DNA of 64,000 bases, taken from positions 1,178,001 through 1,242,000 of the forward strand of contig NZ_OZ061318.1 of NCBI RefSeq assembly GCF_964063345.1, written 5' to 3'. The notes below the pieces were generated by a model. That model was not told where the DNA came from. It did not search any database and was given only the letters and a program-made list of their open reading frames with translations. Both the position numbers and the translations under genes were made by a program. Below, in pieces: positions 1 to 9,194 of this stretch (its first letter is position 1; every line of letters begins with the position of its first letter). This DNA is from Pseudomonas lini. GTDB lineage: Bacteria; Pseudomonadota; Gammaproteobacteria; Pseudomonadales; Pseudomonadaceae.

Positions 1-28
1 TCACTTCTTTTTTCTCATGGGTGGCCAT
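1..28 (-). CDS. possible start of a gene leaving the window
   Basis: An ATG at 28 on the minus strand opens a frame reading MATHEKKEV that runs off the left edge. It would lie directly downstream of the acyl-CoA synthetase in the same direction. No clear ribosome binding site is visible and only nine codons can be read, so this is a guess about a partial gene and no function can be given. Confidence 0.2.
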
Positions 29-67
29 AGCCACACTTAATAAGAGCCACATTCAATAGCGACACTT

Positions 68-1906
68 TCAATAGCGGTGCTTGCCGCCGCGAATATCCGC
101 CAGCACCTGTTCGGTGACTTGCACATAAGTCTGGGTACCCGGCAACCAGGCATAGATCGGGTCATCGCCGGTTTTATTCGGGTCGAAGGCTTCGTCCTTG
201 AGCCGGGTCTTCTGGTATTTGAAGGTCCCGGTGGTCTCCATTTTCACTTTCACCCGCAGGAAAAGTGGCACCGCATAGGCAGGCATTTGCTGCTTGGCAA
301 ACGCCAGCAACTCGCTGAAATCCAGGGTCGCCAGGGATTCAGCCGGGGTGATTGCCGCCATCCCGGCACGCCCATTGGTGTTGTGAATTTCTACGCCATA
401 GGCCACGGCTTCGGCGATCTGCGGGTGTTGCAGCAGGATGTTCTCGACCTCGGTGGTCGAGACGTTTTCGCCTTTCCAGCGGTAGGTGTCGCCCAAGCGA
501 TCGACAAACTGCGCGTGGCCAAACCCGATGTTGCGCAGCAGGTCACCGGTATTGAAGTAACGGTCACCCTTCTTGAACACGTCGTGGAGCACGACTTTTG
601 CGGTTTTCTGCGGGTCGGTGTAGCCGTCCAGCGGCGCCTTGTCGTCGATCCTCGCCAGCAGCAGTCCCTGCTCGCCCTTGGCCACTTTGCGCATGAAGCC
701 GTTGGCATCACGGGTGGGGTCGCCGCTGTCATGCTCGTATGCCACCAGTTCCCAGGTCATCAGGGAAAAACCGATGGTGTTGTCAAAATTGAGGATGTTG
801 GTGAAGCCGATATTGCCGTCGCTGGCGGCGTACAGTTCGCAGATATGGTCAACGGCAAAGCGCGTTTTGAACTCGCTCCACGCACCGGGGCGCAGACCAT
901 TGCCGATCATCTTCGTCACGCCGTGCCGACTGTCGTCGATGCTGCGCGGTTGATCCACCAGGTAGCGGCACAATTCGCCGACGTAACCGAGGGTGGTCGC
1001 CCGGTATTTGCGCACGTCACTCCAGAACTGACTGGCGCTGAACTTGCGACGGATGGCAAACGCCGACGCCCCGCTGATTGCCGAGCCCCAGCACACGCAG
1101 AGCCCGGTGGCGTGGTACAGCGGCAAGGTGCAATAAACGACGTCCTGGGGCTGCATATCCAGGGCGATCAAGCCAAAACTTGCAGAACTGCGCATCCAGC
1201 GCCCGTGCTTGAACACCCCGGCTTTGGGCAACCCGGTGGTGCCCGAGGTGTAAATGTAGAAACAAGGATCGTCGAGAAAAACCTGCTGGCTGCTGACGGG
1301 GTTATCGCTGCACGCTTCGGCACTGGCCGTCATCAGATTAATGAAGCCATCGGGCGAAATGCCCGGATCGCGATAAGTGTCTTGATCGGCGACAAACCAG
1401 ATGCGCGCCGCGTCGATCGCCACCCGCTCGCGGACCGCATTAAAGGCCGGAACCAGCTCTTCTCCGACCACGATCGCCACCGGTGCCACCAGGTTCAGGC
1501 TATGGGCCAGGGTATCTCGGGTCTGGGAAGTATTGAGCAAGGCGCTGATCGCACCGATCTTGGCCACCGCCAATATCGTCACCAGCAGTTCCGGACGGTT
1601 CTCGATAAAAATCGCCACCACATCGCCCTTGCCGATGTCTTGGGCAATCAAGTGATGGGCGATGCGATTGGCCCATTGATTGACCTGTGCATAAGTGAGC
1701 ACCACCTCGCCCTGCAGCAAGGCCGGGCCATCGGGATTGCGCAACGTCGCCTGCTCGAAGCTCCAGCCGAGACCACACGGTTGGGTCGGGTCCTTGACGT
1801 TGGCGGCTTTCATGCCCTTCACCACGCGGGGAATGGCTTTGGCAATAGAAGGCAGCTTGCGGAGCATCATGCCCCAGGTAATCGTGTCGTTCAGCGTGCG
1901 GCTCAT
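68..1906 (-). CDS. long-chain acyl-CoA synthetase (FATP/FadD6 type)
   Basis: A 612-residue AMP-forming ligase that should activate long-chain fatty acids to acyl-CoA at the inner membrane, feeding beta-oxidation or lipid synthesis. The AMP-binding P-loop YTSGTTGLPKAG is at residues 219-230. The adenylation-domain motif around GDRYFNTGDL and the hinge/C-terminal motif DTYRWKGENVSTTEVEN are both present, so the enzyme looks complete. Length and motifs fit the fatty-acid-transport-protein-like branch annotated as long-chain-acyl-CoA synthetase in pseudomonads rather than FadD1/FadD2. The start is an ATG preceded by GGGAGC. It is transcribed alone on the minus strand, diverging from the DUF3509 gene. 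The exact chain-length preference cannot be read from sequence. Confidence 0.9.
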   Translation of the reverse strand: MSRTLNDTITWGMMLRKLPSIAKAIPRVVKGMKAANVKDPTQPCGLGWSFEQATLRNPDGPALLQGEVVLTYAQVNQWANRIAHHLIAQDIGKGDVVAIFIENRPELLVTILAVAKIGAISALLNTSQTRDTLAHSLNLVAPVAIVVGEELVPAFNAVRERVAIDAARIWFVADQDTYRDPGISPDGFINLMTASAEACSDNPVSSQQVFLDDPCFYIYTSGTTGLPKAGVFKHGRWMRSSASFGLIALDMQPQDVVYCTLPLYHATGLCVCWGSAISGASAFAIRRKFSASQFWSDVRKYRATTLGYVGELCRYLVDQPRSIDDSRHGVTKMIGNGLRPGAWSEFKTRFAVDHICELYAASDGNIGFTNILNFDNTIGFSLMTWELVAYEHDSGDPTRDANGFMRKVAKGEQGLLLARIDDKAPLDGYTDPQKTAKVVLHDVFKKGDRYFNTGDLLRNIGFGHAQFVDRLGDTYRWKGENVSTTEVENILLQHPQIAEAVAYGVEIHNTNGRAGMAAITPAESLATLDFSELLAFAKQQMPAYAVPLFLRVKVKMETTGTFKYQKTRLKDEAFDPNKTGDDPIYAWLPGTQTYVQVTEQVLADIRGGKHRY

Positions 1907-2259
1907 GGTGCTCCCGTTCGATCTTCTTATTGTCGGGTGGCGTTGATTGAGGCCGAAAATACGTCAGCAGTTCTTGAGCTGTACACGCGGTTTTTGAAAT
2001 GTTTTGTATCCGCGACCGAAGCGATCAGATCGGAGATCGAAAAGCGGAACCCTGGCGTTGGGATTGGTTCCATCGAATCGATGCCGACCACGCAAAATGC
2101 AGGATGCACGATGGCCATTCATGCAGATTGCACGAAAGCATAAAAACGTTTGAAAATTAAGTTATTGATTTATATGAATTTTTAATAAAACAGGTGCTGG
2201 CACAATCACTGCAACTACCTCTCCATGTTGCCCTTCAAGCACAAACGGAGCTGATAGAC

Positions 2260-2538
2260 ATGAGCCTGATCCAGGAAAAATTTTCGTCCCTGTTCTCCAA
2301 CTTCGAAGTGACCACCCAGCCCCGGCCGGACGGCGGCATTCTGCTGACCCTGCGCAGTACGGACGGCAAAGTCTTCAAACGTTCGATTTCCTACCAGCAA
2401 CTGCATGCCGGCGATCAGCTGTCGTGGGTGATCAGCGCGATTCGCCGTGACATCGCCGAACAGGCGAGCGAACTGCCGCAGATCTCCATGCTGCAAAGCC
2501 AGCAACGGTTTGCGCTCCCGACCTATCACTCGGTTTAA
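2260..2538 (+). CDS. DUF3509 family protein
   Basis: A 92-residue soluble protein beginning MSLIQEKFSSLFSNFEV. The pattern of an N-terminal helix, a short beta region with GGILLTLRSTDGKVFKRS and a helical C-terminus with WVISAIRRDIAEQ matches the small DUF3509 family, which occurs in several copies in Pseudomonas genomes. No catalytic motif, signal peptide or membrane segment is present and the function is unknown. The ATG at 2260 is chosen over an upstream alternative because ACGGAG lies about ten bases before it and the family starts there. The gene stands alone and is followed by a hairpin terminator. Confidence 0.8.
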   Translation: MSLIQEKFSSLFSNFEVTTQPRPDGGILLTLRSTDGKVFKRSISYQQLHAGDQLSWVISAIRRDIAEQASELPQISMLQSQQRFALPTYHSV

Positions 2539-2576
2539 ATCCTGCGGTTGTATAAATAAACACGCTACAAACAAAC

Positions 2577-2615
2577 AGGCCGTGAGCGCTTTCGCTTCAC
2601 GGCCTGAGTTGTTTC
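2577..2615 (+). terminator. hairpin terminator after the DUF3509 gene
   Basis: AGGCCGTGAGCG pairs imperfectly with CGCTTCACGGCCT (one bulged base) and is followed by a T-rich stretch (GAGTTGTTTCT). Placed 38 bases after the stop codon. Confidence 0.55.
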
Positions 2616-2631
2616 TGCCATTACGCAACCC

Positions 2632-2724
2632 CTTGTAGGAGCAGAGGTTGCTCGCGAAGGCGGTGTATCAGGCGACAATGTTGACTGACCCGTCGCCTTC
2701 GCGAGCAAGCTCTGCTCCTACAGG
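2632..2724. repeat. REP pair (REPIN-like inverted repeat)
   Basis: Two facing arms, GTAGGAGCAGAGGTTGCTCG and its counterpart CGAGCAAGCTCTGCTCCTAC, are separated by about 50 bases. This is the first of many copies of the GTRGGAGCGRGCTTGCYCGCG palindrome family in this window. It lies between the 3' ends of the DUF3509 gene and mtnC. Confidence 0.85.
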
Positions 2725-2733
2725 TTATGGGGT

Positions 2734-3417
2734 TTACAGGGCAGAAGGATTTATCCGGGTAAAACTGTCGACGGTCACATGACCCGCCAATTCCCCGCCC
2801 TCACGAGCCAGGCCACAGGTTGCCATCCCGGCCGTGCGCGCCGCGTCCAGCTCTTGAACGATGTCGGACAGAAACAGAATCTGCGACGCCTCGAGGTCAA
2901 TCGCCTGGGTGATGCGCTCGTAGGACTGTGCTTCGCGCTTGGGCCCTGAGGTGGTATCGAAATAGCCGCTGAACAGTGGCGACAAATCACCTGCGTCCGA
3001 GCACCCGAAAATCAGTTTTTGCGCCTGAATCGAGCCCGAAGAATAAACAAACAGTTGATATCCTTCCTGATGCCAGCGCTTGAGCGCTTCAACGGCGTCC
3101 GGGTACACGTGGCCTTTCAACTGCCCGGCCTGATACCCCTGCTCCCAGACCATGCCTTGCAACGCTTTAAGCGGCGTGGCCTTGCGGTCTTCGGCGATCC
3201 AGCCCAAGAGGATTTCAATGACCCGTTCGACGTCGGCTTGCGGTTCACCGCTGTCACGCCGAACAGCGGCGAGCTGCTCGGCAACGTCGGCGCGTTCAGC
3301 ATTTTCGCGAACGAAGCCCGGCAGGTGTTTGGCGGCGTAGGGAAACAGCACGTCGAACACAAAACTCACCGCGCTGGTGGTGCCTTCGATATCGGTGAGA
3401 ATCGCTTTGATCGGCAT
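2734..3417 (-). CDS. mtnC: enolase-phosphatase E1 (methionine salvage)
   Basis: A 227-residue HAD-superfamily enzyme that converts 2,3-diketo-5-methylthiopentyl-1-phosphate to the acireductone by enolisation and dephosphorylation. The N-terminal motif [14 protein letters not shown] carries D9 and E11, the variant of the HAD DxD motif specific to E1 enzymes. [15 protein letters not shown] is motif II and [14 protein letters not shown] holds the acidic motif near the C-terminus. The start is ATG at 3417; an upstream in-frame extension overlaps mtnD and is rejected. It follows mtnD by 4 bases in the aroC-MFS-mtnB-mtnD-mtnC operon. MtnA and the nucleosidase/phosphorylase steps are not in this window. 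Confidence 0.95.
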   Translation of the reverse strand: MPIKAILTDIEGTTSAVSFVFDVLFPYAAKHLPGFVRENAERADVAEQLAAVRRDSGEPQADVERVIEILLGWIAEDRKATPLKALQGMVWEQGYQAGQLKGHVYPDAVEALKRWHQEGYQLFVYSSGSIQAQKLIFGCSDAGDLSPLFSGYFDTTSGPKREAQSYERITQAIDLEASQILFLSDIVQELDAARTAGMATCGLAREGGELAGHVTVDSFTRINPSAL

Positions 3418-3421
3418 CGGC

Positions 3422-3967
3422 TCAGTCCTCGAGACGCGGGAAGCGGCTGGCGATGTTGTCGCCGGTGAAATTGGCCACCCAGCCTTCAGGGTTGTTGAAC
3501 AGGCGGATCGCGACGAAATGCGGGTTTTCACCCATGTCGAACCAGTGCGGCGTACCGGCCGGTACGGAGATCAGGTCGTTTTTCTCGCAGAGCACAGCGT
3601 AGACGTAATCGTCGATGTGCAGGGTGAACAAGCCACGGCCGGCGACGAAAAATCGTACTTCGTCTTCACCATGGCGGTGCTCATCGAGGAACTTGGCGCG
3701 CAACTCGGCTTTTTGCGGGTGGTCGCTGTTCAGGCTGATCACGTCGACGGTGATGTAGCCGCGCTCGGTCATCAGCTTGTCGATTTGCTCCTGATACGCG
3801 GCGATCACTTCTTCCTGGCTGGCACCGGGCTGGATTTTCGCCGCCGCTTGCCAACGGTCGAAACGCACGCCCTGCTCGGCCAGGGTCGAGGCGATGTCTT
3901 CAAGGTGGGTCAGGACCTTGTTCGGTATTTCAGGGCTGGAGACGTGATAAACGGACAGGCTGCTCAT
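3422..3967 (-). CDS. mtnD: acireductone dioxygenase (ARD)
   Basis: A 181-residue cupin that oxidises the acireductone to 2-keto-4-methylthiobutyrate and formate, the last oxidative step before methionine is regenerated by transamination. The metal site is visible as H97, H99 and E103 in [13 protein letters not shown] plus H141 in [10 protein letters not shown]. The iron or nickel form decides the product (on-pathway versus CO-releasing) and cannot be told from sequence. It starts 34 bases after mtnB and ends 4 bases before mtnC, so the three genes are likely cotranscribed. Confidence 0.95.
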   Translation of the reverse strand: MSSLSVYHVSSPEIPNKVLTHLEDIASTLAEQGVRFDRWQAAAKIQPGASQEEVIAAYQEQIDKLMTERGYITVDVISLNSDHPQKAELRAKFLDEHRHGEDEVRFFVAGRGLFTLHIDDYVYAVLCEKNDLISVPAGTPHWFDMGENPHFVAIRLFNNPEGWVANFTGDNIASRFPRLED

Positions 3968-4001
3968 CTGGGCAACTCCTTAACGGTTCATGCTTTTTGG
4001 T

Positions 4002-4628
4002 TCATGCTTGACGGTTCATAACCGAGCGCGTCTTCAACTCGCACTCGAACAAAAATTCAAAGGCCTCGATCTGCCGCAGCGCGTCGTTCATGCGCGCGCC
4101 CCACGTGTAGAGGCCATGGCCGCGGATCAGATAGCCGACGCAATCAGGATGGGCGTCGAGCCAAGGCTGCACCTTGGCGGCCAGCCGCGCAATGTCCTGA
4201 TCGTTGTCGAAAATCGGCACGCGCACGCGGCACTCGTGGGTCGAGACGCCACTGAAGGCTTTTTGCAGTTCGTAGTCTTCAAACTCGATGAAGTCTTCCG
4301 GCGTCAGGCGCGACAGCACCGTGGCATTCACCGAATGGGTGTGCAACACCGCGCCGATCTCCGGGCGCCAGCTGTAGAGCTGAGTGTGCAGCAGGGTTTC
4401 GGCGGACGGTTTTTTGCCCGGTTCCAGGCTATTGCCCGACAGGTCGGTGGCGAGCACATCATCAAGGCTCAACTGGCCTTTGTGTTTGCCAGAGACCGTC
4501 AGCAAGGCTTCGGTCGGCGACAGGCGGGTCGAATAATTGCTGCTGGTGGCCGGCGACCAGCCGCGACCATACAGAAAACGCCCGGCGTCGATGATTTCCT
4601 GGGCGAGGTGTTCACGGGTAAGGCTCAT
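4002..4628 (-). CDS. mtnB: methylthioribulose-1-phosphate dehydratase
   Basis: A 208-residue class II aldolase-fold enzyme that dehydrates 5-methylthioribulose-1-phosphate in methionine salvage. The zinc-binding HTH of GAVLHTHSVNATV (H96, H98) and a second His motif, RGHGLYTWG, are visible, along with the catalytic-region segment PSAETLLHTQLY. ATG at 4628 is chosen because it overlaps the stop of the upstream MFS gene by 4 bases (ATGA), indicating translational coupling; the upstream in-frame ATG seven codons earlier would lie deeper inside the MFS gene. Confidence 0.93.
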   Translation of the reverse strand: MSLTREHLAQEIIDAGRFLYGRGWSPATSSNYSTRLSPTEALLTVSGKHKGQLSLDDVLATDLSGNSLEPGKKPSAETLLHTQLYSWRPEIGAVLHTHSVNATVLSRLTPEDFIEFEDYELQKAFSGVSTHECRVRVPIFDNDQDIARLAAKVQPWLDAHPDCVGYLIRGHGLYTWGARMNDALRQIEAFEFLFECELKTRSVMNRQA

Positions 4629-5860
4629 GGCCTGTCCTCTTGCATACATGTGGCAATGATAACGGCAGCCGCAAAGGCTGCGAGACTGGCAATACTAAAG
4701 GTCAATGTGGCGCCAAGGGCATTCCAGCTGTAGCCGGAATACAACGCACCCAGCGCGCCGCCGGTGCCGGCCAACGCGGCATACAACGCCTGGCCCTGCC
4801 CTTGCTGCCGCGCGCCGAAGCTACGTTGCACGAACTGGATGGCAGCCGCGTGAAAGCTGCCGAAGGTTGCGGCGTGCAGCACTTGGGCAAACAGCAGCAC
4901 CCAGAGGAATTCAGCAAACGAACCGAGCAACAACCAACGCAACGCCGCCAATAGAAAACTCGTCAGCAGCACCCGGCGCACCGAGAAACGCGCAAGGATC
5001 TTGCTCATGGCCAGAAACATCAAGACTTCGGCAACCACGCCGACCGCCCAGAGTATGCCGATCAACCCGCGACTGTAACCGAGTCGCTCAAGATGCAGGG
5101 TCAGAAAGGTGTAATACGGCCCGTGACTCATCTGCATCAGCGCCACGCAACCGTAGAACGCCAACACTCCGGGGTTGCGCAATTGCTGGAGGAATCCCTC
5201 CCCCGCCAACCGTTCACCCTGAATCGGTTGCGCGTTAGGCACCCATAAACTGCTGACGACGATCCCGGCCATGATCAGCACCAGCGCCACCGGATAGATG
5301 TCCAGGCTAAGCCATTCAAACAATCTGCCCAGCGCGACCACGGTGATAATGAAACCGATTGAACCCCACAGGCGAATCTGACTGTAGCGAGACGACTGGC
5401 CGTTCAAATGCGCCAGAGTGATGACTTCGAACTGCGGCAATACCGCGTGCCAGAAGAACGCATGCAAGGCCATGACCATCGCCAGCCACGCATAGCTTTT
5501 GCTGATGAAAATCAGTGAGAAGGTCAGCAGCGTACAGACCGCGCCGAACCGCACGATGGCCAGCCGCTGGCCGGTGTAGTCACCGAGCCAGCCCCAGATG
5601 TTCGGCGCCACGCAGCGCATCAGCATCGGGATTGCCACCAGTTCGCCAATGCGCGCACTGGAAAAGCCCAGGTGATCGAAATACAGCGCCAGAAACGGCG
5701 CCGTCGAACCGAGCAAGGCGAAATAGAACAGATAGAAACTGGAAAGCCGCCAGTACGGGAGCGCCGCCACGGTCGTCAAACCAAAGCGGCTGTAAGGTTC
5801 TGCACAAAAACTGCCTGCGCGACGATCATGCTGCGTTAAAAACAGGCTCGCAATGCTCAT
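4625..5860 (-). CDS. MFS transporter (PPP/HcaT-like) in the methionine salvage operon
   Basis: A roughly 400-residue, 12-helix major facilitator protein. The first helices read FYLFYFALLGSTAPFLALYF and the loop GLSDR-type motif is replaced by WGWLGDYTGQR, as in the 3-phenylpropionate permease-like subgroup. The substrate is unknown. The position between aroC and mtnB and the 4-base overlap with mtnB suggest it could move a methylthio compound or a related metabolite, but this is inference only. The start is uncertain: the ATG at 5860 gives a 27-residue polar leader before the conserved region, and TTG at 5779 or a nearby GTG would give the usual length; none has a strong ribosome binding site. 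Confidence 0.8.
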   Translation of the reverse strand: MSIASLFLTQHDRRAGSFCAEPYSRFGLTTVAALPYWRLSSFYLFYFALLGSTAPFLALYFDHLGFSSARIGELVAIPMLMRCVAPNIWGWLGDYTGQRLAIVRFGAVCTLLTFSLIFISKSYAWLAMVMALHAFFWHAVLPQFEVITLAHLNGQSSRYSQIRLWGSIGFIITVVALGRLFEWLSLDIYPVALVLIMAGIVVSSLWVPNAQPIQGERLAGEGFLQQLRNPGVLAFYGCVALMQMSHGPYYTFLTLHLERLGYSRGLIGILWAVGVVAEVLMFLAMSKILARFSVRRVLLTSFLLAALRWLLLGSFAEFLWVLLFAQVLHAATFGSFHAAAIQFVQRSFGARQQGQGQALYAALAGTGGALGALYSGYSWNALGATLTFSIASLAAFAAAVIIATCMQEDRP

Positions 5861-5947
5861 GTAGGTCCCTACACTCCGCTTGCTCGCCTGTTTTTGCCTT
5901 GCCTGATCGCCGCTCGGCGAGTTTTCGTACAGCCCCTGCGTCAGCCA

Positions 5948-7039
5948 TTAAAGCTGACCCAGCACCGGAGTGCTCACGCGCACATCGACGTTCTGCCCGC
6001 GGTGACGCAGCAGGTGATCCATCAGCACGATGGCCATCATCGCTTCGGCAATCGGCGTGGCGCGGATGCCGACGCACGGGTCGTGACGGCCTTTGGTGAC
6101 AACCTCAACCGGGTTGCCGTGGATGTCGATGGAACGGCCCGGAGTAGTGATGCTCGAGGTTGGCTTGAGTGCCAGATGCGCAACGATCGGCTGACCGGAC
6201 GAGATGCCACCGAGAATGCCGCCGGCGTTGTTGCTGAGGAAACCTTCCGGGGTCATTTCATCGCGGTGTTCGGTACCGCGCTGGGCGATGCTGGCAAATC
6301 CGGCACCGATTTCCACGCCTTTGACCGCGTTGATGCTCATCAGCGCGTGGGCCAGTTCGGCATCGAGGCGGTCGAAAATCGGCTCGCCCAAGCCAGGCAT
6401 AACGCCTTCGGCAACCACGGTGATCTTCGCGCCTACCGAATCCTGGTCGCGACGCAACTGGTCCATATAGGCCTCCAGCTCCGGCACTTTGTCCGGATCG
6501 GGGCTGAAGAAGGCGTTTTCTTCCACCGAATCCCAGGTCTTGAACGGGATTTCGATCGGGCCGAGTTGGCTCATGTAGCCACGAATGACGATGCCCTGGG
6601 TGGCCAGGTACTTTTTCGCAATCGCCCCTGCCGCCACGCGCATGGCGGTTTCACGGGCCGAACTGCGACCGCCGCCGCGGTAATCGCGCTCGCCGTATTT
6701 GTGGTGGTAGGTGTAGTCGGCGTGGGCCGGGCGGAACAGATCCTTGATCGCCGAGTAGTCCTTGGACTTCTGGTCGGTGTTGCGAATCAGCAGGCCGATG
6801 GCGCAACCGGTGGTGCGGCCTTCGAACACGCCGCTGAGGATTTCGACTTCGTCGGCTTCCTGGCGCTGGGTGGTGTGACGGCTGGTGCCGGGCTTGCGCC
6901 GGTCCAGGTCGCGCTGCAGGTCCTCAAGGGAAATCTCCAGGCCCGGCGGGCAGCCATCGACAATGGCGACCAACGCCGGACCATGGCTTTCGCCCGCGGT
7001 GGTGACAGTGAACAGCTTGCCGTAGGTATTGCCGGACAT
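5948..7039 (-). CDS. aroC: chorismate synthase
   Basis: A 363-residue enzyme catalysing the last shikimate-pathway step, 5-enolpyruvylshikimate-3-phosphate to chorismate, using reduced FMN. Signature segments [16 protein letters not shown] (residues 17-32), [20 protein letters not shown] and [17 protein letters not shown] are all present, and the length is typical of the proteobacterial monofunctional enzyme. It is the first gene of a minus-strand series with the MFS and mtn genes (87-base gap to the MFS gene), so aromatic and methionine salvage genes may share a transcript. Confidence 0.97.
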   Translation of the reverse strand: MSGNTYGKLFTVTTAGESHGPALVAIVDGCPPGLEISLEDLQRDLDRRKPGTSRHTTQRQEADEVEILSGVFEGRTTGCAIGLLIRNTDQKSKDYSAIKDLFRPAHADYTYHHKYGERDYRGGGRSSARETAMRVAAGAIAKKYLATQGIVIRGYMSQLGPIEIPFKTWDSVEENAFFSPDPDKVPELEAYMDQLRRDQDSVGAKITVVAEGVMPGLGEPIFDRLDAELAHALMSINAVKGVEIGAGFASIAQRGTEHRDEMTPEGFLSNNAGGILGGISSGQPIVAHLALKPTSSITTPGRSIDIHGNPVEVVTKGRHDPCVGIRATPIAEAMMAIVLMDHLLRHRGQNVDVRVSTPVLGQL

Positions 7040-7168
7040 GCGGGACGCTCCGTGAAATCGAACTGAAATACGTAATGCGCGCCAGTATACGCAGGCTACC
7101 CGACTAGTTCATCCTCGAACCTTATGGGTGCCTGCGAGTCCAACCGGCACCTTGTGGATGATGGCGTG

Positions 7169-8122
7169 ATGATGCTGCGAGTTCTAGCCTTGAGCCTTAC
7201 CTTGTTTACCGGCTTTGCACAGGCCACTGTCCTGCAACGCCCGATCACTTTGGACACCGGCAGCGGCGAGCTTTTCGGCTCGCTGTTGCTGCCCAAGTCC
7301 GACACGCCTGTACCGGTTGTCCTGATCATTTCCGGCTCCGGTCCTACGGACCGTGACGGAAACAATCCCGACGGCGGACGCAACGACAGCCTCAAACGAC
7401 TGGCCTGGGTGCTGGCCAAACACAACATCGCCAGTGTGCGCTACGACAAGCGCGGCGTGGCGGCGAGCCTGGCTGCGACTCCAGACGAACGCAATCTGTC
7501 GGTGGAGGCCTATGTGGCCGACGCCGAAGCCTGGGGCCACAAGCTCAAAACCGATCCGCGCTTTGGCCAACTGATTTTGCTGGGCCACAGCGAAGGTGCT
7601 TTGATCGCCAGCCTGGCGGCGCCAAACGTCGATGCCGCGGCGGTGATTTCCATGTCCGGCAGCGCCCGGCCGATCGATCAGGTCCTGCGCCAGCAATTGA
7701 GTAATCGCCTTCCGCCTCCCTTGATGCTGCGCAGCAATGAGCTACTCGACAGCCTCAAGGCCGGCCACACCGACGACAACGTGCCCCCGCAATTGCAGGT
7801 GATTTTCCGTCCCAGCGTGCAGCCGTATCTGATTTCGTTGTTCCGCCAAGACCCGGCAGCGGCCTTCGCCAAACTGAAGATGCCGGCGCTGATTATCCAG
7901 GGCAGCAACGACATTCAGGTCGGCGTCGGTGACGCCCGGGCGCTCAAGGCCGCCAAACCGGACGCCGAACTGGCGCTGATCGAAGGCATGAACCACGTGA
8001 TGCGCATCGTGCCCAACGACGTGAAGCGGCAATTGGCCTCCTATAAAGATCCGCAATTGCCACTGGCAGCCGAACTCGGCGCGCGAATCCTCGGGTTTAT
8101 TGACGGACTTCGCACCCGTTAA
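7169..8122 (+). CDS. secreted alpha/beta hydrolase
   Basis: A 317-residue alpha/beta-hydrolase-fold protein with a cleavable-type signal peptide (MMLRVLALSLTLFTGFAQA), so it is probably periplasmic. The nucleophile elbow is GHSEGA. The oxyanion-region motif ISGSGPTDRDGNN and the acid/base segments QGSNDIQVG and MNHVMR complete a plausible Ser-Asp-His triad. It belongs to the general peptidase/esterase-like group often annotated only as alpha/beta hydrolase; no substrate can be assigned. ATG at 7169 (or 7172) is preferred to 7124 because it places the signal peptide at the N-terminus. It diverges from aroC. Confidence 0.85.
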   Translation: MMLRVLALSLTLFTGFAQATVLQRPITLDTGSGELFGSLLLPKSDTPVPVVLIISGSGPTDRDGNNPDGGRNDSLKRLAWVLAKHNIASVRYDKRGVAASLAATPDERNLSVEAYVADAEAWGHKLKTDPRFGQLILLGHSEGALIASLAAPNVDAAAVISMSGSARPIDQVLRQQLSNRLPPPLMLRSNELLDSLKAGHTDDNVPPQLQVIFRPSVQPYLISLFRQDPAAAFAKLKMPALIIQGSNDIQVGVGDARALKAAKPDAELALIEGMNHVMRIVPNDVKRQLASYKDPQLPLAAELGARILGFIDGLRTR

Positions 8123-8132
8123 GCGCTGTCAG

Positions 8133-8185
8133 AGGGGCGTTCTCAACTAGTTTTCACGCTGGGAAAACTAGTTGAGAACGCCCCT
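8133..8185. repeat. perfect 22-bp inverted repeat with 9-base loop
   Basis: Bases 8133-8154 (AGGGGCGTTCTCAACTAGTT plus TT) and 8164-8185 are exact reverse complements around the loop CACGCTGGG. The arms do not resemble the REP families found elsewhere in the window. It begins 10 bases after the hydrolase stop codon and may act as a bidirectional terminator, although the classical U-tract is missing, or as a small mobile palindrome. Confidence 0.8.
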
Positions 8186-8276
8186 GCCCCTCCAGTCCTG
8201 AAAAAAACGGCCGATAAGCCTTTGTCGCCAGCGCAATGGCTGGCGGCAAGCAGGGCTTGGACAGGATCTCGCCGTT

Positions 8277-9068
8277 ATGACTGATACCCAGACTTCACCG
8301 GACACCACCGCTGAAAAAGACGCACCGCCAGCGGTCGAGCTGCCGTGGGCGGATGTCCACGTCGAGCACCACAAAATGCTCCGCCTGGCGCCGCTGAAAA
8401 CCGACCGCAACACTGGCGGACGGCCATTGCGCTTTGTCGAATTTGGTTACGCCGAACGCAATAGCAAGGAACACAGTCTGCTGCGCATGACCATCAAGCT
8501 GCCGGGCCAGCGTGTGCGCAAAGAACAGAATCATCTGGACGTGTGGGTTAATCACACGACCAAAGGCGTGCATTTCGAGCCGGAAAGCGGTTTGCAGATC
8601 GAGCCGATGAACCGCGGCATCGGGCGCTATATGGCCGCTCAGGGCATTACCTGGGCGAAGAAGAAATGGCCCGCCTACACCGTCGACGCCACCGATCTGA
8701 ACAACAAGGATGCGCTGAACGAAGACACTCGCCTGCGCCGCGATCACTTTCTGCGGGTGCACGGTTTTGACGTGGTCTACGCCGACGCCCAGCATTTGAA
8801 GGGCAGCGTTAAAGAAGTGCAGGTCGGTGATTTGCTCGGCGACTGGAACAGCGAAAAGTTGCAGCAGGTGGAAATCCTCGAAGCCGCGCAGATGCTCCAG
8901 CAAGCCGAGCAGAACCTGGCGGAACAGGAAGTCAAACTGAAGAAGCACGAAGAAAAAGTCAGCAAGTACAAACGCGAAGACGCAGGGCTGCGTTTTACCA
9001 TTACGTGTCTGGTGGCGTTTGCGGTGTTTCAGGCGGGGTTGTTGATCTGGATTGCTACGCACCGTTGA
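8277..9068 (+). CDS. conserved protein with coiled coil and C-terminal membrane anchor
   Basis: A 263-residue protein of unknown function. The N-terminal two thirds is polar and soluble (for example LNEDTRLRRDHFLRVHGFDV). Residues about 195-235 form a charged heptad-rich coiled coil (QMLQQAEQNLAEQEVKLKKH). A single hydrophobic helix, TITCLVAFAVFQAGLLIWIA, ends the protein six residues from the C-terminus. This is the architecture of a tail-anchored inner-membrane protein facing the cytoplasm. It sits between the hydrolase and prmB; from memory the same gene order is found in P. aeruginosa. No enzymatic motif is visible. Confidence 0.8.
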   Translation: MTDTQTSPDTTAEKDAPPAVELPWADVHVEHHKMLRLAPLKTDRNTGGRPLRFVEFGYAERNSKEHSLLRMTIKLPGQRVRKEQNHLDVWVNHTTKGVHFEPESGLQIEPMNRGIGRYMAAQGITWAKKKWPAYTVDATDLNNKDALNEDTRLRRDHFLRVHGFDVVYADAQHLKGSVKEVQVGDLLGDWNSEKLQQVEILEAAQMLQQAEQNLAEQEVKLKKHEEKVSKYKREDAGLRFTITCLVAFAVFQAGLLIWIATHR

Positions 9069-9087
9069 AAACTTGAGACCGCGGCGC

Positions 9088-9186
9088 GGCCATCGCGGGC
9101 AAGCCACGCTCCCACAGGTTTTGTGTCGTGTCTAAATGATGTGGCACACACAAAACCTGTGGGAGCGTGGCTTGCCCGCGATGGCT
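9088..9186. repeat. REP pair
   Basis: ATCGCGGGCAAGCCACGCTC and its inverted partner GAGCGTGGCTTGCCCGCGAT face each other; between them ACAGGTTTTGTGTCG and a near-complementary ACACAAAACCTGT extend the pairing. It lies between the convergent 3' ends of the tail-anchored gene and prmB. Confidence 0.9.
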
Positions 9187-9194
9187 TTCTATCG

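Noticed and set aside
77..2143. 688-codon open frame opposite the acyl-CoA synthetase gene
   Set aside because: It mirrors the synthetase in antisense, a usual artefact of GC-rich codon use; its translation resembles no protein and has no ribosome binding site.
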